From contig NZ_CP038213.1 of NCBI RefSeq assembly GCF_004526345.1, positions 3,472,001 to 3,536,000 on the forward strand: DNA of 64,000 bases, given 5' to 3'. Position 1 is the stretch's first letter; the number at the start of each line of letters is the position of its first letter. Of the stretch, positions 27,383 through 36,595 are shown in pieces. This stretch comes from Ornithinimicrobium flavum (GTDB lineage Bacteria; Actinomycetota; Actinomycetes; Actinomycetales; Dermatophilaceae). The translations under genes were made by a program, and so were the position numbers. Under the pieces are notes generated by a model. The model saw only the letters and a list, made by a program, of their open reading frames with translations, had not been told where the DNA came from and did not search any database.

Positions 27383-27967
27383 TTACCCGATCCGGTCCGC
27401 CCAGCGGGCGGCGTCGTCCCAGGTGTCCAGGTCTCCCAGGTGCTCGCCCCCGCCGTCGACGACGTGCCACCGCAGGTCGGCGACCAGCCGCCGGACGGAG
27501 GTGTCCCGTACCCGGCCCAGGGCGGCCAGGGCCGCCTCCAGGGCGGGCCGGCGGTAGAGCGCCAGCAACCACTGGCGGTGGCCCCCGGCGTCCACGTGGC
27601 TGACGGCGTCCACCGTCGCGGGGAGGTGAGGCAGCACCGCCCGGAGCGCCGCCAGCGCCGGTGCGGCCCCGGGCTGGTCGACCGCCACGACGGCGACCCA
27701 CGGCGCCGCTGTGCCCAGCGTGCCCAGGCCGGCGTCGATCCCGGCGACCGGCCCGCCGTCCGGGGGGTCCTCCAGGGTGCGGAGGACGCCCGGCGGGACC
27801 GGGGTGTCCCCGACGACGACCACCCGGCCGCCGAGCACCGGGACGGCCTCCAGGACGCGGTCCAGCAGCCGGCGGCCCCCGACCTCCAGCGCCGCCTTGT
27901 CCAGCCCGCCGAGGCGCTCCCCCCGGCCGCCGGCCAGGATCAGCAGGTCGACCGCCGGCTCGACCAC
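27383..27967 (-). CDS. mobA: Molybdenum cofactor guanylyltransferase-like protein (MobA)
   Basis: Nucleotidyltransferase of 194 residues. LILAGGRGERLGGLDKAAL (residues 9-27) is the NTP-binding signature, followed by VVVGD and the GGPVAGIDAGL block. It probably attaches GMP to molybdopterin to give the bis-MGD cofactor required by NarG. The GTG start comes three bases after the moeB stop, so it is the last gene of the nar-moe operon. Confidence 0.85.
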   Translation of the reverse strand: MVEPAVDLLILAGGRGERLGGLDKAALEVGGRRLLDRVLEAVPVLGGRVVVVGDTPVPPGVLRTLEDPPDGGPVAGIDAGLGTLGTAAPWVAVVAVDQPGAAPALAALRAVLPHLPATVDAVSHVDAGGHRQWLLALYRRPALEAALAALGRVRDTSVRRLVADLRWHVVDGGGEHLGDLDTWDDAARWADRIG

Positions 27968-27970
27968 GGC

Positions 27971-29131
27971 TCAGTAGCTCGGGAGCGAGGGGTCGACGTG
28001 CTCCACCCAGGCGAGCATCCCGCCGGTCATGACCCGGACGTCCGGGTGGCCGATCCGGACCAGGTGGGCCGCAGCGCGGCGGGCGCGCGGCCCCGTCTTG
28101 CAGTAGACGACCACCGGCCCCTCGGGCACCTGCCCGATCAGCTCGTCCCAGGTGAGCACCTCGCCCACCGGCACCGTCATCGCTCCCGGCACGATCCCGA
28201 GGGCGTGCTCCGCGGGCTCCCGGACGTCCAGCAGGACCGGGGGTCCGGGCCGGTCCAGCTCCTCGGCCACCTCCCGGGCCGACACCTCCACCAGGGGCAC
28301 GAGCTCGCGCACCGGCTCGTGCGCGGGCGGCTGCACGATCGCCCCCGCCGGCCGGAGCGGGATCTCCCGCACCCGCTGGGACAGGGCGTCGACCAGCAGG
28401 ACCCGACCCACGAGCGGCTCACCGAAACCGCAGAGGAGCTTGACCGCCTCGCCGGCCATGATCGAGCCGACCTGGCCGACCAGGGCCCCCAGCACCCCGG
28501 CCTCGGAGCAGGAGGGGACGTCCTCGGGCCGCGGCGGGACGGGGAAGAGGTCGCGCAGGGTCACCCCCTCCCCCGCACCCGGCACGAACGTCGAGATCTG
28601 GGCGTCGAAGCGCAGCACCGCCGCCCACACCACCGGGATGCCCAGCGCGGCGCAGGCGTCGGAGACGGCATACCGGGTGGGGAAGTTGTCGGCCCCGTCC
28701 AGGACGAGGTCGTGGCCGTCCAGCAGCTCCCGGGCGTTCCCGGGGGTGAGACGCGTGGCCCGCACCTCCACCGAGACGTCGGGGTTGAGGCCACGGACGT
28801 GCTCGGCGGCCGAGTCGGCCTTGCGGCGACCGACGTCGTCGTGCCGGTGCACCACCTGCCGCTGCAGGTTGGTCGCGTCGATGACGTCGTCGTCGATGAT
28901 CGTCAGGTGCCCCGTCCCCGCGGCGGCGAGGTAGGACACGATCGGGCTGCCGAGCCCGCCGGCCCCCACGACCGCCACCCGGGCGTTGAGCAGCCGGCGC
29001 TGGGCCTCCATCCCCATGCCCGGCACCAGCAGGTGCCGCGAGTAGCGGGAGACCTGCGCGGAGGTGAGCGGGGGGCCGGGCTCGACGAGCGGGGTGCGGG
29101 GCACGCCCTCCAGGGTAGGCGTGAGCGTCAT
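27971..29131 (-). CDS. moeB: MoeB/ThiF adenylyltransferase with C-terminal rhodanese domain
   Basis: Activates the C-terminus of a sulfur carrier protein such as MoaD and can load sulfur; 386 residues. The ThiF-type nucleotide-binding site VVGAGGLGSP and the DDDVIDATNLQRQ motif with its arginine finger are in the first 280 residues. A rhodanese domain follows (VLLDVREPAEHALG, active-site loop YCKTGPRARRAA, Cys at about residue 343). The fusion resembles eukaryotic MOCS3. It is in operon with narGHJI: its start overlaps the cupin stop by four bases. Confidence 0.92.
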   Translation of the reverse strand: MTLTPTLEGVPRTPLVEPGPPLTSAQVSRYSRHLLVPGMGMEAQRRLLNARVAVVGAGGLGSPIVSYLAAAGTGHLTIIDDDVIDATNLQRQVVHRHDDVGRRKADSAAEHVRGLNPDVSVEVRATRLTPGNARELLDGHDLVLDGADNFPTRYAVSDACAALGIPVVWAAVLRFDAQISTFVPGAGEGVTLRDLFPVPPRPEDVPSCSEAGVLGALVGQVGSIMAGEAVKLLCGFGEPLVGRVLLVDALSQRVREIPLRPAGAIVQPPAHEPVRELVPLVEVSAREVAEELDRPGPPVLLDVREPAEHALGIVPGAMTVPVGEVLTWDELIGQVPEGPVVVYCKTGPRARRAAAHLVRIGHPDVRVMTGGMLAWVEHVDPSLPSY

Positions 29132-29520
29132 CGGGGCGCCGGGAGGGAGACGGTGAGCACGCAGATGCTGTCCACCTCGGCCCGGACGTCGTGACGGGCG
29201 GGGGGTATGGCGTGTGCGGAGCCCGCCGGGAGGGTCCAGGAACCCCCCTCGGTGCTCAGCACCACCCGGCCGGACAGGCACAGCAGGGAGGCCGGACCCG
29301 GGGCGTCGTGCTCGGGCAGGCCGCCCCCGGCGGGCAGCGCCAGGACGATGAGGTTCTGGCCGGGCTGGCGGATGACCGCCCGCACCGCACGCCCCTGGTC
29401 GCCGGCGCGCGCCTTCGCCAGCAGGCGCTCGCCCTCGGCGTGCAGGTCGACCACGCGGGAGGGGTCGGCCTCGACCGGCGTCAGCCCGATCGCCCCGCCG
29501 AGCGGGTGCCCCGAGCTCAT
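29128..29520 (-). CDS. Cupin-fold protein in the nitrate reductase operon
   Basis: 130 residues. A single cupin-like barrel: GLPEHDAPGPASLLCLSGRVVLS matches cupin motif 1 with a reduced set of metal ligands, and PAGSAHAIPPARHDVRAE matches motif 2. It is translationally coupled on both sides (ATGA overlaps with narI and moeB). The family is often called cupin domain-containing and has no established function in nitrate respiration. Metal binding is uncertain because the His pair of motif 1 is reduced. Confidence 0.7.
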   Translation of the reverse strand: MSSGHPLGGAIGLTPVEADPSRVVDLHAEGERLLAKARAGDQGRAVRAVIRQPGQNLIVLALPAGGGLPEHDAPGPASLLCLSGRVVLSTEGGSWTLPAGSAHAIPPARHDVRAEVDSICVLTVSLPAPR

Positions 29521-30263
29521 CCGACCCGCTCCCACCCGCGCTTCTGGGCCCGGCTGCCGGTGGCGACGCCCGGGCGGTCGTCACGGCTGCGGTAGACGAT
29601 GTAGGGGCGCACGAGGTAACCCAGCGGGGCGGAGAAGACGTGCACGAGCCGGGTGAAGGGCCACATCGCGAAGAGCAGGAAGGCGGCCAGCGCGTGCAGC
29701 TGGAAGCCGATCGGCGCGCCCTCCATCAGCGAGGCGTCCGGCTGGAACCAGAAGATCTGGCGGAACCACGGGGAGACGCCGTCCCGGTAGTTGTAGTGGT
29801 CCCCCGCGATGCCGAGGTTGAGCAGGCTGCCCGCCACGGTGTTCCACATGCCGAGGACGATGACGACGGCCAGCACGGCATACATGACCTTGTCGTTGAC
29901 CGTGGTCGCGCGGAAGACCGGGCCCGTGGTCCGGCGACGGTAGACCAGGATGGCCAGGCCCACGAGGGCCGCGATGCCCGCCGGGAGCCCACCCGCCAGC
30001 GCGACGATGTGGTAGAGCTCCTGGCTCACCCCGGCCCGGTCGGTCCAGCTCTGCGGCACGACGAGCCCCATGAAGTGGCCCACCGCGACGAAGAGCATGC
30101 CGAAGTGGAACAGCGGGCTGCCGATCCGCAGCAGCTTGTCCTCGTAGAGCTGGGAGCTGCGGGTGGTCCACCCGAACTTGTCGTAGCGGTAGCGCCAGAC
30201 GTGCCCCACGACGAAGATCGCCAGGCAGATGTAGGGGAAGATGACCCAGAGAAAGGTGCTCAT
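29517..30263 (-). CDS. narI: Respiratory nitrate reductase gamma subunit (cytochrome b)
   Basis: Membrane di-heme cytochrome b that oxidises menaquinol and passes electrons to NarH; 248 residues, five helices. Heme-ligand histidines are visible in LFHFGMLFVAVGHFMG and near the end in GFQLHALAAFLLFAMWPFTRLVHVFS. Its ATG overlaps the narJ stop by four bases. Length and helix order match NarI. Confidence 0.95.
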   Translation of the reverse strand: MSTFLWVIFPYICLAIFVVGHVWRYRYDKFGWTTRSSQLYEDKLLRIGSPLFHFGMLFVAVGHFMGLVVPQSWTDRAGVSQELYHIVALAGGLPAGIAALVGLAILVYRRRTTGPVFRATTVNDKVMYAVLAVVIVLGMWNTVAGSLLNLGIAGDHYNYRDGVSPWFRQIFWFQPDASLMEGAPIGFQLHALAAFLLFAMWPFTRLVHVFSAPLGYLVRPYIVYRSRDDRPGVATGSRAQKRGWERVG

Positions 30264-31117
30264 CGCGGGGCTCCTGACTCGGACAACCGCGACGAAGGAG
30301 CCTGGTTGTCCGAAACGTCGATCAGGGTGAGCGGAGCGAACGCACCGCTCTTCGGGGGGTTCACGGGGGGCGAAGCCCCCTGTGTGTGGTCGCAGCCGCT
30401 GGCGGGAGGTTCGCGGAGGCGGTCGAGGGCCGGGTCCATGGCGTAGGGAGCGTTGAGCGAGGCGTCGTCGAGCCCGACGGTCTCCTTCGGCGGGCCCTCG
30501 GCGATGAGCTTGAGCAGGGCCTTCTCGTCGTCCTGGTCGAGCTGGGGCAGGGTGGCGCGGACCGCGGCCAGCACGTCCAGCCACGGTGAGGAGCGCTTCT
30601 CCAGGGCTCGCCGGAGCAGCTCGATCCCGACCCGGTGGTCGTTGAGCAGCTTCCAGGCGGCGTCCGGTGCGGTCGTCGCGCCGAACTCGAGCACCACCGG
30701 CAGGAAGTCCGGCAGCTCCTCCCCTTCGCCGTCCGGGGCGCTCAGCTCGACCCCGTGCTGGCGGTAGACCTGCTTGAACCGGACGAGCGCGACGCCGCGG
30801 TTGCGGGTGTCACCGTGGAGGAAGTAGGTGAGGTGCAGGGCGCACTTGCGCGTGACGTCGAAGGTGTCGACGTAGGCCACCTGGAGCGCCCCGAGCCCGT
30901 GCTGCTCCACGGTGGAGGCGACGTGGTCGAGGAAACGGCGCAGGGGGTCCGCGGCGGACGCGGGCAGCCCCTCGACCACCTCCCGCAGCACCGGCAGCCG
31001 CGCCGGCAGCGCCTCGTCGGGGTAGTCCAGGAGCAGGGAGCACAGCTGCCAGGTGTCCGCCTGGGCGCGCGCGTCCAGACCGGGACGGGCACGGCGGTGC
31101 CGCCTCCAGGGAAGCAT
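30260..31117 (-). CDS. narJ: Nitrate reductase assembly chaperone NarJ with unusual C-terminal tail
   Basis: Cytoplasmic chaperone that holds NarG for cofactor insertion and is not part of the final enzyme; 285 residues. The TorD/NarJ helical core spans about residues 18-225 (LCSLLLDYPDE, then YVDTFDVTRKCALHLTYFLHGDTRNRG). The last 50-60 residues have no NarJ character and are encoded by a stretch with three inverted repeats. The family is usually 200-240 residues, so the reading frame appears to have been lengthened by an inserted structured element. Its ATG overlaps the narH stop. Confidence 0.9.
   Translation of the reverse strand: MLPWRRHRRARPGLDARAQADTWQLCSLLLDYPDEALPARLPVLREVVEGLPASAADPLRRFLDHVASTVEQHGLGALQVAYVDTFDVTRKCALHLTYFLHGDTRNRGVALVRFKQVYRQHGVELSAPDGEGEELPDFLPVVLEFGATTAPDAAWKLLNDHRVGIELLRRALEKRSSPWLDVLAAVRATLPQLDQDDEKALLKLIAEGPPKETVGLDDASLNAPYAMDPALDRLREPPASGCDHTQGASPPVNPPKSGAFAPLTLIDVSDNQAPSSRLSESGAPR
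30279..30384. repeat. Cluster of inverted repeats inside the 3' end of narJ
   Basis: TCGGACAACC (30279-30288) pairs exactly with GGTTGTCCGA (30304-30313). AGCGG...CCGCT forms a small hairpin near 30330-30349. CACGGGGGGC (30362-30371) pairs with GCCCCCTGTG (30375-30384), with one G-U pair, around a GAA loop. The composition and hairpin density are unlike the neighbouring coding DNA. Confidence 0.7.
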
Positions 31118-32877
31118 CAGCGCCGCCCCTCCTCGGACCCGGCCGTGTTGTCCGGCCGCGCCCGTCCGCCCTCGAGGTCGGCGGGACCGCTGGCGGACAC
31201 GGTCTGCGGGACGTCGGTCGGCTCGTCGCCCCGTCCGGGGAAGAGACCCTCCGGGACGCCCTTGCCGTCCCAGTTGAGCAGGTTCACCCGGCCGCGCTTG
31301 GCACCGCCGGAGACCAGGGAGTCCTGGGTCTGCCGCTGCTGGAGCATCTTGAAGTTCTCCACCGCCACGGGGGTCGTCGCGCCGCGGCCCGACCCCTCGC
31401 CGAACGGGCCGGAGTCCAGGAGCTCGTCGTCGAAGCCGCTGACGGGGCAGTCGGTGGCGATCTCCTCCAGGGCGTGCGCCTCCTCGCCGTGGGCGGAGGG
31501 GATGACGTAGCGGTCCTCGTACTTGGCGATCGCCAGGAGCCGGAACATCTCGTACATCTCCTCCTCGGTCATGCCGACCGCCTCGGGGATCTCCGCGCGC
31601 GGGTCGCGGCCGAGGTTGATGTCCCGCATGTAGGAGCGCATGGCCGCCAGCTTGCGCAGCACGTCGTTGACCGGGCGCACGTCGCCGGCGGTGAAGAGGT
31701 TGGCGAGGTACTCGACGGGGATCCGGAGCGCGTCGATGGCCGCGAAGAGGTTGTCCTTGTCCTCGGCGTCGTAGCCGGTGTCCTTGATGACGTCGACGAC
31801 CGGCGACAGCGGCGGGATGTACCAGACCATCGGCATGGTGCGGTACTCCGGGTGCAGCGGCAGCGCCACCTTGTAGTCCTGGATCAGCTTGAGGACCGGC
31901 GAGCGCTTGGCCGCCTCGATCCAGTCACCGGGAATGCCGGCCCGCTCGGCCTCGCGCGCCACGGCCGGGTCCCGCGGGTCGAGGAAGACCGACCGCTGCG
32001 CCTCGTAGAGCTCGTGCTCGTCCTGCACCGCGGCCGCCTCGAGCACCTTGTCCGCGTCGTAGAGCATGAGCCCGATGTAGCGCAGCCGCCCCACGCAGGT
32101 CTCGGCGCACACCGTGGGGATGCCGACCTCGACCCGGGGGTAGCAGAAGGTGCACTTCTCGGCCTTGCCGGTCTTGTGGTTGAAGTAGACCTTCTTGTAG
32201 GGGCAGCCGGTGACGCACATGCGCCAGCCCCGGCACTGGTCCTGGTCGACCAGGACGATCCCGTCCTCGGCCCGCTTGTAGATGGCCCCGGAGGGGCAGG
32301 AGGCCGCGCAGCTGGGGTTGAGGCAGTGCTCGCAGATCCGCGGCAGGTAGAACATGAAGGTCTCTTCGAACTCGAACTTCACCTTGTCCTCGATGCCCTT
32401 GAGCATCGGGTCCTTGACGGCGTGCTCCTGGGAGCCACCGAGGTCGTCGTCCCAGTTGGCCGACCAGGCGATGTTGATCTGCTTGCCGGAGATCAGCGAG
32501 TAGGGGCGGGCCACCGGGAAGGTGTCCTGCGCCGGGGCGTTGAGCAGGGTCTCGTAGTCGTAGGTCCACGGCTCGTAGTAGTCGTTGATGCTCGGCATCT
32601 TGGGGTTGGAGAAGATGTTGAGCAGCTTGGTCAGCCGGCCCCCGGCCTTGAGCCGCAGCCGGCCGCCCTCGGTGACCTCCCAGCCGCCCTTCCACACCTC
32701 CTGGTCCTCGTAGCCGCGTGGGTACCCCAGACCGGGCCGGGTCTCCACGTTGTTGAACCAGACGTACTCCGTGCCCTGCCGGTTGGTCCAGGCCTGCTTG
32801 CAGGTGACCGAGCAGGTGTGACACCCGATGCACTTGTCCAGGTTCATGACCATGGCCATCTGTGCCATGACGCGCAT
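31117..32877 (-). CDS. narH: Respiratory nitrate reductase beta subunit
   Basis: Iron-sulfur electron-transfer subunit of membrane nitrate reductase, 586 residues, cytoplasmic side. Four Cys clusters are visible: C16-x2-C19-x2-C22-x3-C26 near the start, then HCLNPSCAASCPSGA, CRGWRMCVTGCPYKK (with Trp in place of one Cys, giving the 3Fe-4S site) and CTFCYPR...CAETC. The last 60 residues are a low-complexity tail. Overlaps narG and narJ closely. Confidence 0.97.
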   Translation of the reverse strand: MRVMAQMAMVMNLDKCIGCHTCSVTCKQAWTNRQGTEYVWFNNVETRPGLGYPRGYEDQEVWKGGWEVTEGGRLRLKAGGRLTKLLNIFSNPKMPSINDYYEPWTYDYETLLNAPAQDTFPVARPYSLISGKQINIAWSANWDDDLGGSQEHAVKDPMLKGIEDKVKFEFEETFMFYLPRICEHCLNPSCAASCPSGAIYKRAEDGIVLVDQDQCRGWRMCVTGCPYKKVYFNHKTGKAEKCTFCYPRVEVGIPTVCAETCVGRLRYIGLMLYDADKVLEAAAVQDEHELYEAQRSVFLDPRDPAVAREAERAGIPGDWIEAAKRSPVLKLIQDYKVALPLHPEYRTMPMVWYIPPLSPVVDVIKDTGYDAEDKDNLFAAIDALRIPVEYLANLFTAGDVRPVNDVLRKLAAMRSYMRDINLGRDPRAEIPEAVGMTEEEMYEMFRLLAIAKYEDRYVIPSAHGEEAHALEEIATDCPVSGFDDELLDSGPFGEGSGRGATTPVAVENFKMLQQRQTQDSLVSGGAKRGRVNLLNWDGKGVPEGLFPGRGDEPTDVPQTVSASGPADLEGGRARPDNTAGSEEGRR

Positions 32878-32878
32878 G

Positions 32879-35800
32879 TCAGTACTCCACCTTCGCGGTC
32901 CGCTTGCGGATCATCGTGACCTCGTCCCGGTTGTTGCCGGTCGGGCCGATGTAGTTGAAGAAGTAGGCGTGCTGGGCGTAGCCGCCGATGATGTGGCTCG
33001 GTTTGAGCAGGATCCGGGTCAGGCTGTTGTGGATGCCGCCCCGCTTCCCGTCGGTCTCGGTGAGCGGCACGTCGATGAGGCGGTCCTGGGCGTGGTGCAT
33101 GTAGACCGTCCCCTCCGGCATCCGGTGGCTGACGATGGCGCGGCAGGCCACGACGCCGTTGCGGTTGACCGCCTCGATCCAGTCGTTGTCGCGCACGCCG
33201 ATCTTGGTGGCGTCCACGTCCGACATCCAGATCGTCTGCCCGCCCCGGGACAGGGAGAGCATGAAGAGGTTGTCCTGGTACTCGGAGTGGATGGACCACT
33301 TGTTGTGGGGGGTGAGGTAACGGACCGAGACGGCCACCGCGCCGAGCTCGTCCGTGGTGTCGCCCAGGCGCCGCTCCCCGAAGAGGGTGGTCATGTCCAG
33401 CGGGGGCCGGTAGGTGGGCAGCGACTCGCCCATCCCCTGCATCCAGTCGTGGTCGAGGTAGAACTGCTGCCGGCCGGTGAGGGTGTGGAAGGGCTTGGAC
33501 CGCTCGATGTTGATGGTGAACGGGCTGTAGCGCCGACCTCCGCTCTCCGACCCGGACCACTCCGGCGAGGTGATGACAGGCACCGGGGCGGCCTGGGTGT
33601 CGGCGAAGGTGATCTGCTTGCCCTCGTGCTCGGCCGACAGGTCGTGCAGCTGGGTGCCGGTGCGCTGCTCGAGGAACTTGAAGCCCTGGGTCGCGATATG
33701 ACCGTTGCACACGCCGGACAGGTGCATGATCGCGTCCGCGACCTGGATGTCGGTCTCCATCCGCGGCCGACCGTCGGCCGCCGAGCCCGGGCGGTGCACG
33801 ATCCCGTTGCGGCCACCCAGGATCCCGATCTCCCGGGAGACCTCATACTTCACGCCCTTGGTGAGCATGCCGACCGACTCCAGCAGGGGGCCGATCGAGG
33901 TCATCTTGTCGTAGACGGCCGTGTAGTCCCGCTCCACCTCGGCGATGACCGGCAGCGTCTTGCCCGGGACGGGCTCCACCTCACCCGTCCGCCAGTCCAG
34001 CACCCGCCCGTGGACGGTCGCCATCGCCTCCGGGGTGTCGTGCCAGAGAGGCTTGGTCACGACGTCCTTGCGGGTGCCCAGGTGGTCCACGGCCAGCTCG
34101 GAGAACCGGCGGGCGATCTCCTTCCACGCGTCCCAGTCGCTCTTGGACTGCCACGGCGGGGAGATCGCGGGGTTGAAGGAGTGCACGAAGGGGTGCATGT
34201 CGGTGGTGTTGATGTCGTGCTTCTCGTACCAGGTCGCCGCCGGCAGGACCACGTCGGAGAACAGCGTCGAGCTGGTCATCCGGAAGTCCAGGGTCATCAG
34301 CAGGTCGAGCTTGCCCTCGCCGGCCCGCTCGGGCCAGACGACGTCCGTGGGCCGCTGGTCCGGTGCGGCCTCGGCGGCCCTGACCGCGTTGTCGGTGCCG
34401 AGGAGGTGCTTGAGGAAGTACTCGTTGCCCTTGGCCGAGGACCCCAGCAGGTTGGCGCGCCACAGCGCGAGGATGCGCGGGTGGTTCTCCGGGTCCTCCG
34501 GGTCCTCCACGGCGAACTTCAGCGTCCCCGCCTTCAGCTGGTCGGTGACGTACTGCGCCGCCGGCACCCCGGCCTGCGCGGCCTCGTCGGCGACCGTCAG
34601 CGAGGAGCGGTCGAACTGCGGGTAGGAGGGCGTCCACCCCAGCCGCACCGACTGCGCGAGCAGGTCCATCGTGGTCCGGCCGGAGAAGGCCCCGGTCGCC
34701 CCGTTGATCCCGTCGGCGTCGAAGGTGTCGTATCGGTACTGGGAGGTGTGGACGTACCAGTAGGCCGTCTGGTTCATGTGCCGCGGCGGGCGCACCCAGT
34801 CCAGGGCGAAGGCCAGGTGCTGGAAGCCCATGATCGGGCGGACCTTCTCCTGCCCGACGTAGTGGGCCCAGCCGCCCCCGTTGCGTCCCTGCGTGCCGCA
34901 GATCGTCGTGAGGACCAGCATGGCGCGGTAGATCTGGTCGGAGTGGTACCAGTGGTTGGTGCCGGCACCCATGAGGATCATGCCCCGGCCCTGGGTGTCG
35001 ATGGCGCTCTGCGCCCACTCCCGGCCGATCCGGATGATCTGCTCGACCGGGGCCCCGCTCACCTCGGCGGCCCACGCGGGCGTGGCCGGCACCGACGGGT
35101 CCTCGTAGCCGGTGGGCCAGTGGCCCGGGAGCCCGTCGCGCCCCACGCCGTAGTGGGCCAGCATGAGGTCCAGGACGGTCGTGACCAGGTGGCCACCGAT
35201 GCGCCGGACGGGCACGCCGCGCCGCTCGTGGTGCACGTGGCCCTCGACGTTGTCGAAGCGGGGCAGCAGCACCTCCACGGCCTCGCCGGTGTCACCGTAG
35301 AGCGACAGGACGGGGTCGATGTCCCCGAGCTCGAGGTTCCACCGTCCGGCGTCCTCCTCCCCGTAGCGGTGACCGATCGAGCCGTTGGGGATGGCCACGT
35401 CGTCGGTGGTGCGGTCCAGGACGGCCGGCTTCCACAGCGCGTTGGCGGTCTCGTGCTCGGGGTAGGACCCGTCCAGGTCGCCTGCGGTCAGGAACTTGCC
35501 GGGCGTGAACGCCCCGTCCTCGGCCGGGTCGAGGGTCACGAGGTAGGGCAGATCGGTGAAGCGCTGGTTGTAGTCGACGAAGAAGTCGACCTGGCGGTCG
35601 ACGAAGAACTCCTTGAGCACGACGTGGCCCATGCCCATCGCCAGGGCGGCGTCCGTGCCGGGGGCCGAGGCGACCCACTCGTCGGCGAACTTGACGTTCT
35701 CGGCGTAGTCGGGAGCCACGGCGACGACCTTCTGGCCGCGGTAGCGGGCCTCGGTCATCCAGTGGGCGTCCGGGGTGCGGGTCAGGGGGACGTTGGAGCC

Positions 35801-36595
35801 CCACATGATGAGGTATGCGGCGTCCCACCAGTCCCCGGACTCGGGCACGTCGGTCTGGTCCCCGAACATCTGCGGGGAGGCGTTGGGCAGGTCGGCGTAC
35901 CAGTCGTAGAACGAGAGCATCGGGGCGCCGATGAGCTCGTTGAAGCGGGCGCCGGAGGCGTAGGACACCGGCGACATCGCCGGGATGGGGGAGAAACCGG
36001 CGATCCGGTCGGGGCCGTGCCGCTTGACCGTGTAGACGTAGGCGGCGGCCACCAGGTCCACCACCTCCTCCCAGGTCGAGCGGACCAGCCCGCCCTTGCC
36101 ACGGGCTGACTTGTAGACGCGCGCTTTCTCCTCGTCCTGGACGATCGAGGCCCAGGCCACGACCGGGTCGCCGTACTCCCGCACGGCCTCGCGGAACATC
36201 TGCAGCAGCACCCCGCGCACGTAGGGGTAGCGCACCCGGGTGGGGCTGTAGGTGTACCAGGAGAAGGCCGCGCCGCGGGGGCAGCCGCGGGGTTCGTACT
36301 CGGGCCGGTCGGCCCCGGCGGACGGGTAGTCGGTCTGCTGGGCCTCCCAGGTGATGATCCCGTCCTTGACGTAGACCTTCCACGAGCACGACCCCGTGCA
36401 GTTGACGCCGTGCGTGGAGCGGACCACCTTGTCGTGGCTCCAGCGGTCCCGGTAGAACGCGTCCCCGGCCCGTCCGCCGGTGACGTGCACCGACCGCTGG
36501 TCCTCGGAGACCTCCCCGCGGGTGAAGAACCGGCTGGTGCTCACCAGGGCCTGGCTCAGGGGTCCGTCGAGGCGGGTCGAGGTGCGCTCACTCAT
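32879..36595 (-). CDS. narG: Respiratory nitrate reductase alpha subunit (molybdenum, bis-MGD)
   Basis: Catalytic subunit that reduces nitrate to nitrite; 1238 residues. The FS0 cluster ligands are His62, Cys66, Cys70 and Cys105 (STHGVNCTGSC and RGCPRG). The molybdenum ligand is Asp231 in SFYDWYADLP. No twin-arginine signal is present, so the active site faces the cytoplasm, as in NarGHI. It needs the molybdenum cofactor genes found on both sides. The start is 8 bases inside the end of the upstream regulator gene, giving one transcription unit regulator-narG-narH-narJ-narI-cupin-moeB-mobA. Confidence 0.97.
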   Translation of the reverse strand: MSERTSTRLDGPLSQALVSTSRFFTRGEVSEDQRSVHVTGGRAGDAFYRDRWSHDKVVRSTHGVNCTGSCSWKVYVKDGIITWEAQQTDYPSAGADRPEYEPRGCPRGAAFSWYTYSPTRVRYPYVRGVLLQMFREAVREYGDPVVAWASIVQDEEKARVYKSARGKGGLVRSTWEEVVDLVAAAYVYTVKRHGPDRIAGFSPIPAMSPVSYASGARFNELIGAPMLSFYDWYADLPNASPQMFGDQTDVPESGDWWDAAYLIMWGSNVPLTRTPDAHWMTEARYRGQKVVAVAPDYAENVKFADEWVASAPGTDAALAMGMGHVVLKEFFVDRQVDFFVDYNQRFTDLPYLVTLDPAEDGAFTPGKFLTAGDLDGSYPEHETANALWKPAVLDRTTDDVAIPNGSIGHRYGEEDAGRWNLELGDIDPVLSLYGDTGEAVEVLLPRFDNVEGHVHHERRGVPVRRIGGHLVTTVLDLMLAHYGVGRDGLPGHWPTGYEDPSVPATPAWAAEVSGAPVEQIIRIGREWAQSAIDTQGRGMILMGAGTNHWYHSDQIYRAMLVLTTICGTQGRNGGGWAHYVGQEKVRPIMGFQHLAFALDWVRPPRHMNQTAYWYVHTSQYRYDTFDADGINGATGAFSGRTTMDLLAQSVRLGWTPSYPQFDRSSLTVADEAAQAGVPAAQYVTDQLKAGTLKFAVEDPEDPENHPRILALWRANLLGSSAKGNEYFLKHLLGTDNAVRAAEAAPDQRPTDVVWPERAGEGKLDLLMTLDFRMTSSTLFSDVVLPAATWYEKHDINTTDMHPFVHSFNPAISPPWQSKSDWDAWKEIARRFSELAVDHLGTRKDVVTKPLWHDTPEAMATVHGRVLDWRTGEVEPVPGKTLPVIAEVERDYTAVYDKMTSIGPLLESVGMLTKGVKYEVSREIGILGGRNGIVHRPGSAADGRPRMETDIQVADAIMHLSGVCNGHIATQGFKFLEQRTGTQLHDLSAEHEGKQITFADTQAAPVPVITSPEWSGSESGGRRYSPFTINIERSKPFHTLTGRQQFYLDHDWMQGMGESLPTYRPPLDMTTLFGERRLGDTTDELGAVAVSVRYLTPHNKWSIHSEYQDNLFMLSLSRGGQTIWMSDVDATKIGVRDNDWIEAVNRNGVVACRAIVSHRMPEGTVYMHHAQDRLIDVPLTETDGKRGGIHNSLTRILLKPSHIIGGYAQHAYFFNYIGPTGNNRDEVTMIRKRTAKVEY

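Noticed and set aside
30275..30390. narJ hairpins as a terminator inside the nar operon
   Set aside because: Downstream narI is coupled by a four-base overlap, so a full terminator here is unlikely; the repeats may instead act on mRNA processing.
32828..36109. Open frame of 1093 codons opposite narG
   Set aside because: Antisense shadow of narG, no start context or domains; low-complexity composition.
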